Below are positions 57,809-64,000 of a stretch of DNA of 64,000 nucleotides, piece after piece. Position 1 is the stretch's first letter. Each line of letters opens with the position of its first letter. The position numbers were made by a program, and so were the translations under genes. Below the pieces are notes generated by a model, which did not search any database, was not told where the DNA came from, and worked only from the letters and a program-made list of their open reading frames with translations. This DNA comes from Paralichthys olivaceus (lineage: Eukaryota; Chordata; Actinopteri; Pleuronectiformes; Paralichthyidae). The stretch covers positions 866,001 to 930,000 of the forward strand of contig NC_091116.1 of assembly GCF_024713975.1 (NCBI RefSeq), read 5' to 3'.

Positions 57809-60248
57809 AACCCTGAGTCGTCTTTAAAAGCCAGAAGACTTAATTTTGACTTGTAGGTGGACCTCAGCTCTCCACTGAAAAACCACTGTTCAGGATTTTT
57901 GTGCAGTTGAGTTTGTGTGTTTCAATTTTAAACGAGGTTCTCTTCATTTTTAGTGTGTTCTGGTGTGTATAAGTATTTGTGCAATTTACTTATATTCCTG
58001 TGTTTTTTATTTGCAGCTTACTAATTAGTTTCTGTTCATTTTTGGCATTTGTGATTGTGTATATCTTTTTTTATTCTCATACTTATCTATATGGGTTACA
58101 AGAAGCGAGAGCAGAGTCAGCGGAGGTCTTGATACGTGTTGTTTTTAGATTGTTCCTGGAAGTTTGTGGCAGCTACTTTAAACCTGTAAAACTAGAAATT
58201 CTTATTTTGTTGAACAGTGCCTTGTTTACTTACCCAGGTTTAAAAAGTATTTTGAAACCGTTGTTCTGTGGGGGATGTTTTTCTACTTATTCATTTAATT
58301 TTAAGCTTTATCACCGTTATTTGCATTTTTGTGTTGTTTTCTTAAAGAGCTTCTGTATTTTTTCAACTTTAAAAAATAAAATAAATATCGGTTTTATAAG
58401 AACATGTAATGTTTCAATTGACGTAAGACCCAGATAATGGACTGTAGGTTGGTGCGAGTGCAACATTTATTGGTATTAAATCTTCAAATAGTGCATCATG
58501 AATACTTTTATTAATACATTTATTCCAAACTGTCTAAACTGCAGGTTTCTGCTGCAGCAATTACACAACAAGGCCAGTGGATGTCACTGTATCCTCAGGT
58601 TTCATGTGTGAGGCGGTGTCAGACTCTGAGTAGAATCATTCAGCAGGACCACAATAGTCGCTCAGTCTTTTTAAAGCAGGAAACATGGACTGTTCGGCTC
58701 CACTTTGACACAACCTGCAGCACAGGCAGCATCTCCAGTCTCTCACCCTGTCCTCTGTCAGCGGGTGAGTTTCATTCCTCAACAGAAAAGTTGACTTTCT
58801 TGTAAAGTTTTGAGTTTTCAGCCTCTTATGTGTGAATTTAAACTTGATCCAGGGATGTCACAGTTGTTATGATGGCTACAATCTATGAGGGGAGGTTTTT
58901 TAATTGTAAATATGTCTGTTGTGCTCTAAATAATAGCTGTTTAGTTTCCTCTGATGAATTAATCTTCTTTTAAATTAACAAATGTTTCACTGAACTGAAC
59001 TTATTTAACCTAAATTAAATTGCCACAACCTGTATTCCTTGTTGAGCCTGTTGGATAAACCTCTCTGCAGAGAGAGCATAATTATGATTATTTAATATGG
59101 TAGATCTGACGGAAGAGGAAGATTTACATCCACGAAATTGTTGTTGAAAATGTGGGAAAGATCTTTATATTTTTGCTTTTCATTTGTATAAATCTGAATC
59201 AACATCGTGGCTTATTGCTGTGTTGGAAACGTAGTTGTGCACATGTGGATTTCGAGCAGATGTTTAGCACTGAAGCTACCAGGTGATTGATGAATAGATC
59301 TGATTTCTTGCAGCCAATGTAGCAGCCATCTGTTTGACATCTGTGGAATTATAGTGGAAAAGTCTTTTAAAATGCTGCCCAACAGAAGCGGGCTTCCATG
59401 ATTGAAGCCAGATGCTTGGCACTGTAAGAGAGCAGAGTCACACCCAGAAACCCTTGAGGTATGGACCTGGTCTGGACTGTGGTCTCGTTGGGTCCGGTCC
59501 ACTTCACATGCAGACACTGATTTCCGACCAGTTTGAGCTTGCAACCTGTAGTTTCCACATATTTTGGTCAGAGTAGATCAGATCCCAGTGTTGATTTGAA
59601 GTAGCATCTTTCTAGATGTTTATAGCCACAGGGTTCAGCTTGTGTTTGCTCTAATTACACCCACACACTCTCAAGCATGCTGTGATACACCTAAATGACT
59701 AACATCCCATCATTCTGTCTCCTGGCCATTGTATTGGGTCTTAGGTACCTGTGTTGAAATCACCGGTTGTGTTTCAGCCTAGACTTCACAGCAGCAGCTT
59801 GTTTTGCTGCTGCATAATTACAGGTTTATTGCCCAGGCTGTGGATCAAACTCTTCAAATCTCCCGTTAGGCCCCAGGTAATGTTTCCTGAATCAGCAGCT
59901 GCTGTTGTTGATGCTGACAACTTTTAACCTCTTATTTATGTTTTTGTGTTTTAAAGAGTGTGATGTTGTGGTGCTGGTGTAATCCTCTGGCTTCATGATT
60001 CTCCTTCAGCAGAGCCAATGAGATGCAGCGATAACTGTGGTGACCAGCAACCGCTCAATTAGTCACAACACCTTCTGGCTGACACATCTCGGCCTGTTGC
60101 GTCACAGTTCCGCCAGTTTACCGTCCTCACGTTGCCTCGAGCTGTTTCATGTTGAGGTTTCACAGTGAGGTCAGAAGCCGTGGAAGCTCCCTGACAGGGT
60201 TTGAGTTGGCAGCTGCAGCCTGGATGTGAGATCCAGCCTCGGTGTGCG
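57809..60248. other. CD200L-3 3'UTR and spacer before CD200L-4
   Basis: The 152-codon frame at 57979-58437 is AT-rich, lacks family features and ends in an AATAAA-rich stretch, so I read it as 3'UTR/intergenic. The rest shows nothing I can name. Confidence 0.5.
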
Positions 60249-63439
<3,191 letters not shown>

Positions 63440-64000
63440 GTGAGGAAGTTATAGTGAATCGTAATGAGGTCGTAACTCGCATAGGTGTATTTTTATCCTT
63501 TTCATCTTAGCTTTTCATAAGCCACACTAATAAAGGCTTTTTTTATTTTTACACTGCAAGAGTGCCTTGGTTTATTTCCTTTTTTTAAACTAGAAAGGCA
63601 CTCGGAATTTAATCTGCTCCTAAAGTTAATGGGTTCTTTCTTCCACCAAGTTTCAGTCAAATTGGTTCTGTGATTTTTGCATATTTTTCTGCCGACAGAA
63701 AGAAAGACACCAATGAAAACGTAAACTTTTTGGTTTTAAATCAATATTTGTATCATCTCAAGATTTTTTAACATTTAGTTATCACACAAGAAAAATACCA
63801 GCCACAAAAAATAAATGTTCCCAAAATACTTTTACTACAGCTCGGAGAAAACAAGGCTTTTGTTTTCTCCATGTACATATTTGCAGCTATTTTAGTTGTG
63901 GGGTAATTATGGCTGCTTTGATGGGCTCCTGAATCCTGTAATGTCGCAGCGTACGAGAAGGATACTTTTTTGAGAAATGTTATTCTTAAACCATGTTTAG
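63440..64000 (+). other. CD200L-4 intron 4 (incomplete)
   Basis: No membrane-spanning exon is recognised before the window ends. A degenerate copy (reverse) of the repeat at 6970 lies at about 63600-63710. Confidence 0.5.
63600..63710 (-). repeat. Teleost interspersed repeat, copy 4 (reverse, degenerate)
   Basis: CCACCAAGTTTCAGTCAAAT and GATTTTTGCATATTTTTCTG resemble the reverse complement of the GCAAAAACTAC...GAAACTTGG block at 6970 and 19190. Confidence 0.4.

Noticed and set aside
57979-58437. 152-codon hydrophobic frame downstream of CD200L-3
   Set aside because: AT-rich Phe/Leu/Ile/Tyr composition, no paralogue after CD200L-2, and it runs into a polyadenylation-rich stretch. Best read as 3'UTR/intergenic.

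Overview
The window is vertebrate nuclear DNA, almost certainly from a percomorph-type teleost fish. Reasons: small spliced exons with GT/AG borders, many (CA)n/(GT)n microsatellites, several interspersed repeats typical of teleosts, and protein families (Rab9, the PLP/M6 proteolipids, Gemin8, CD200-like Ig receptors) that are vertebrate. Species cannot be fixed from sequence alone. There are no bacterial, phage or CRISPR features.

Left part (1-37 kb), ordinary conserved genes. rab9a (+, single coding exon, 5014-5619) lies tail-to-tail with gpm6b (-, seven coding exons spread over 10021-25742, most of it a 12.8 kb first intron). About 9 kb of gene-free DNA follows, then gemin8 (-, 35725-36770). 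RAB9A, GPM6B and GEMIN8 are neighbours on human Xp22.2, so this is an old syntenic block.

Right part (37.8-64 kb), an accessory immune-type cluster, all on the + strand. It has two near-identical small Ig-V receptors with tyrosine-containing tails (IgV-A1 37953-39418, IgV-A2 42272-43666), a truncated CD200-like pseudogene (40541-40974), and four CD200/OX-2-like genes: CD200L-1 46553-48724, CD200L-2 50255-52634, CD200L-3 55354-57808, and CD200L-4 from 60249 to beyond the last exon seen at 63439. The CD200-like tails that can be seen lack tyrosines, as expected for ligands, while the A-type tails carry YxxV/I motifs, as expected for receptors. In mammals CD200, BTLA and CD200R are neighbours (human 3q13.2), which suggests but does not prove that the A genes are BTLA- or CD200R-like.

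The cluster is visibly evolving. It holds segmental duplications with shared flanks, two independent introns shrunk by deletion so that the remnant reads through in frame (IgV-A2 tail, CD200L-3 stalk), a frameshifted tail in IgV-A2, a microhomology deletion in the pseudogene, a short tandem coding duplication in CD200L-2, a 1.5 kb insertion recognised from a paralogous empty site, and an inverted-repeat element carrying a CTCF-like core motif that was copied together with the genes. The best candidate for something undescribed is this cluster, especially the A-type receptor pair and the three-Ig-domain CD200L-4.

All splice sites were placed by eye from GT/AG, phase agreement and paralogue comparison. 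No transcript or database search was available.
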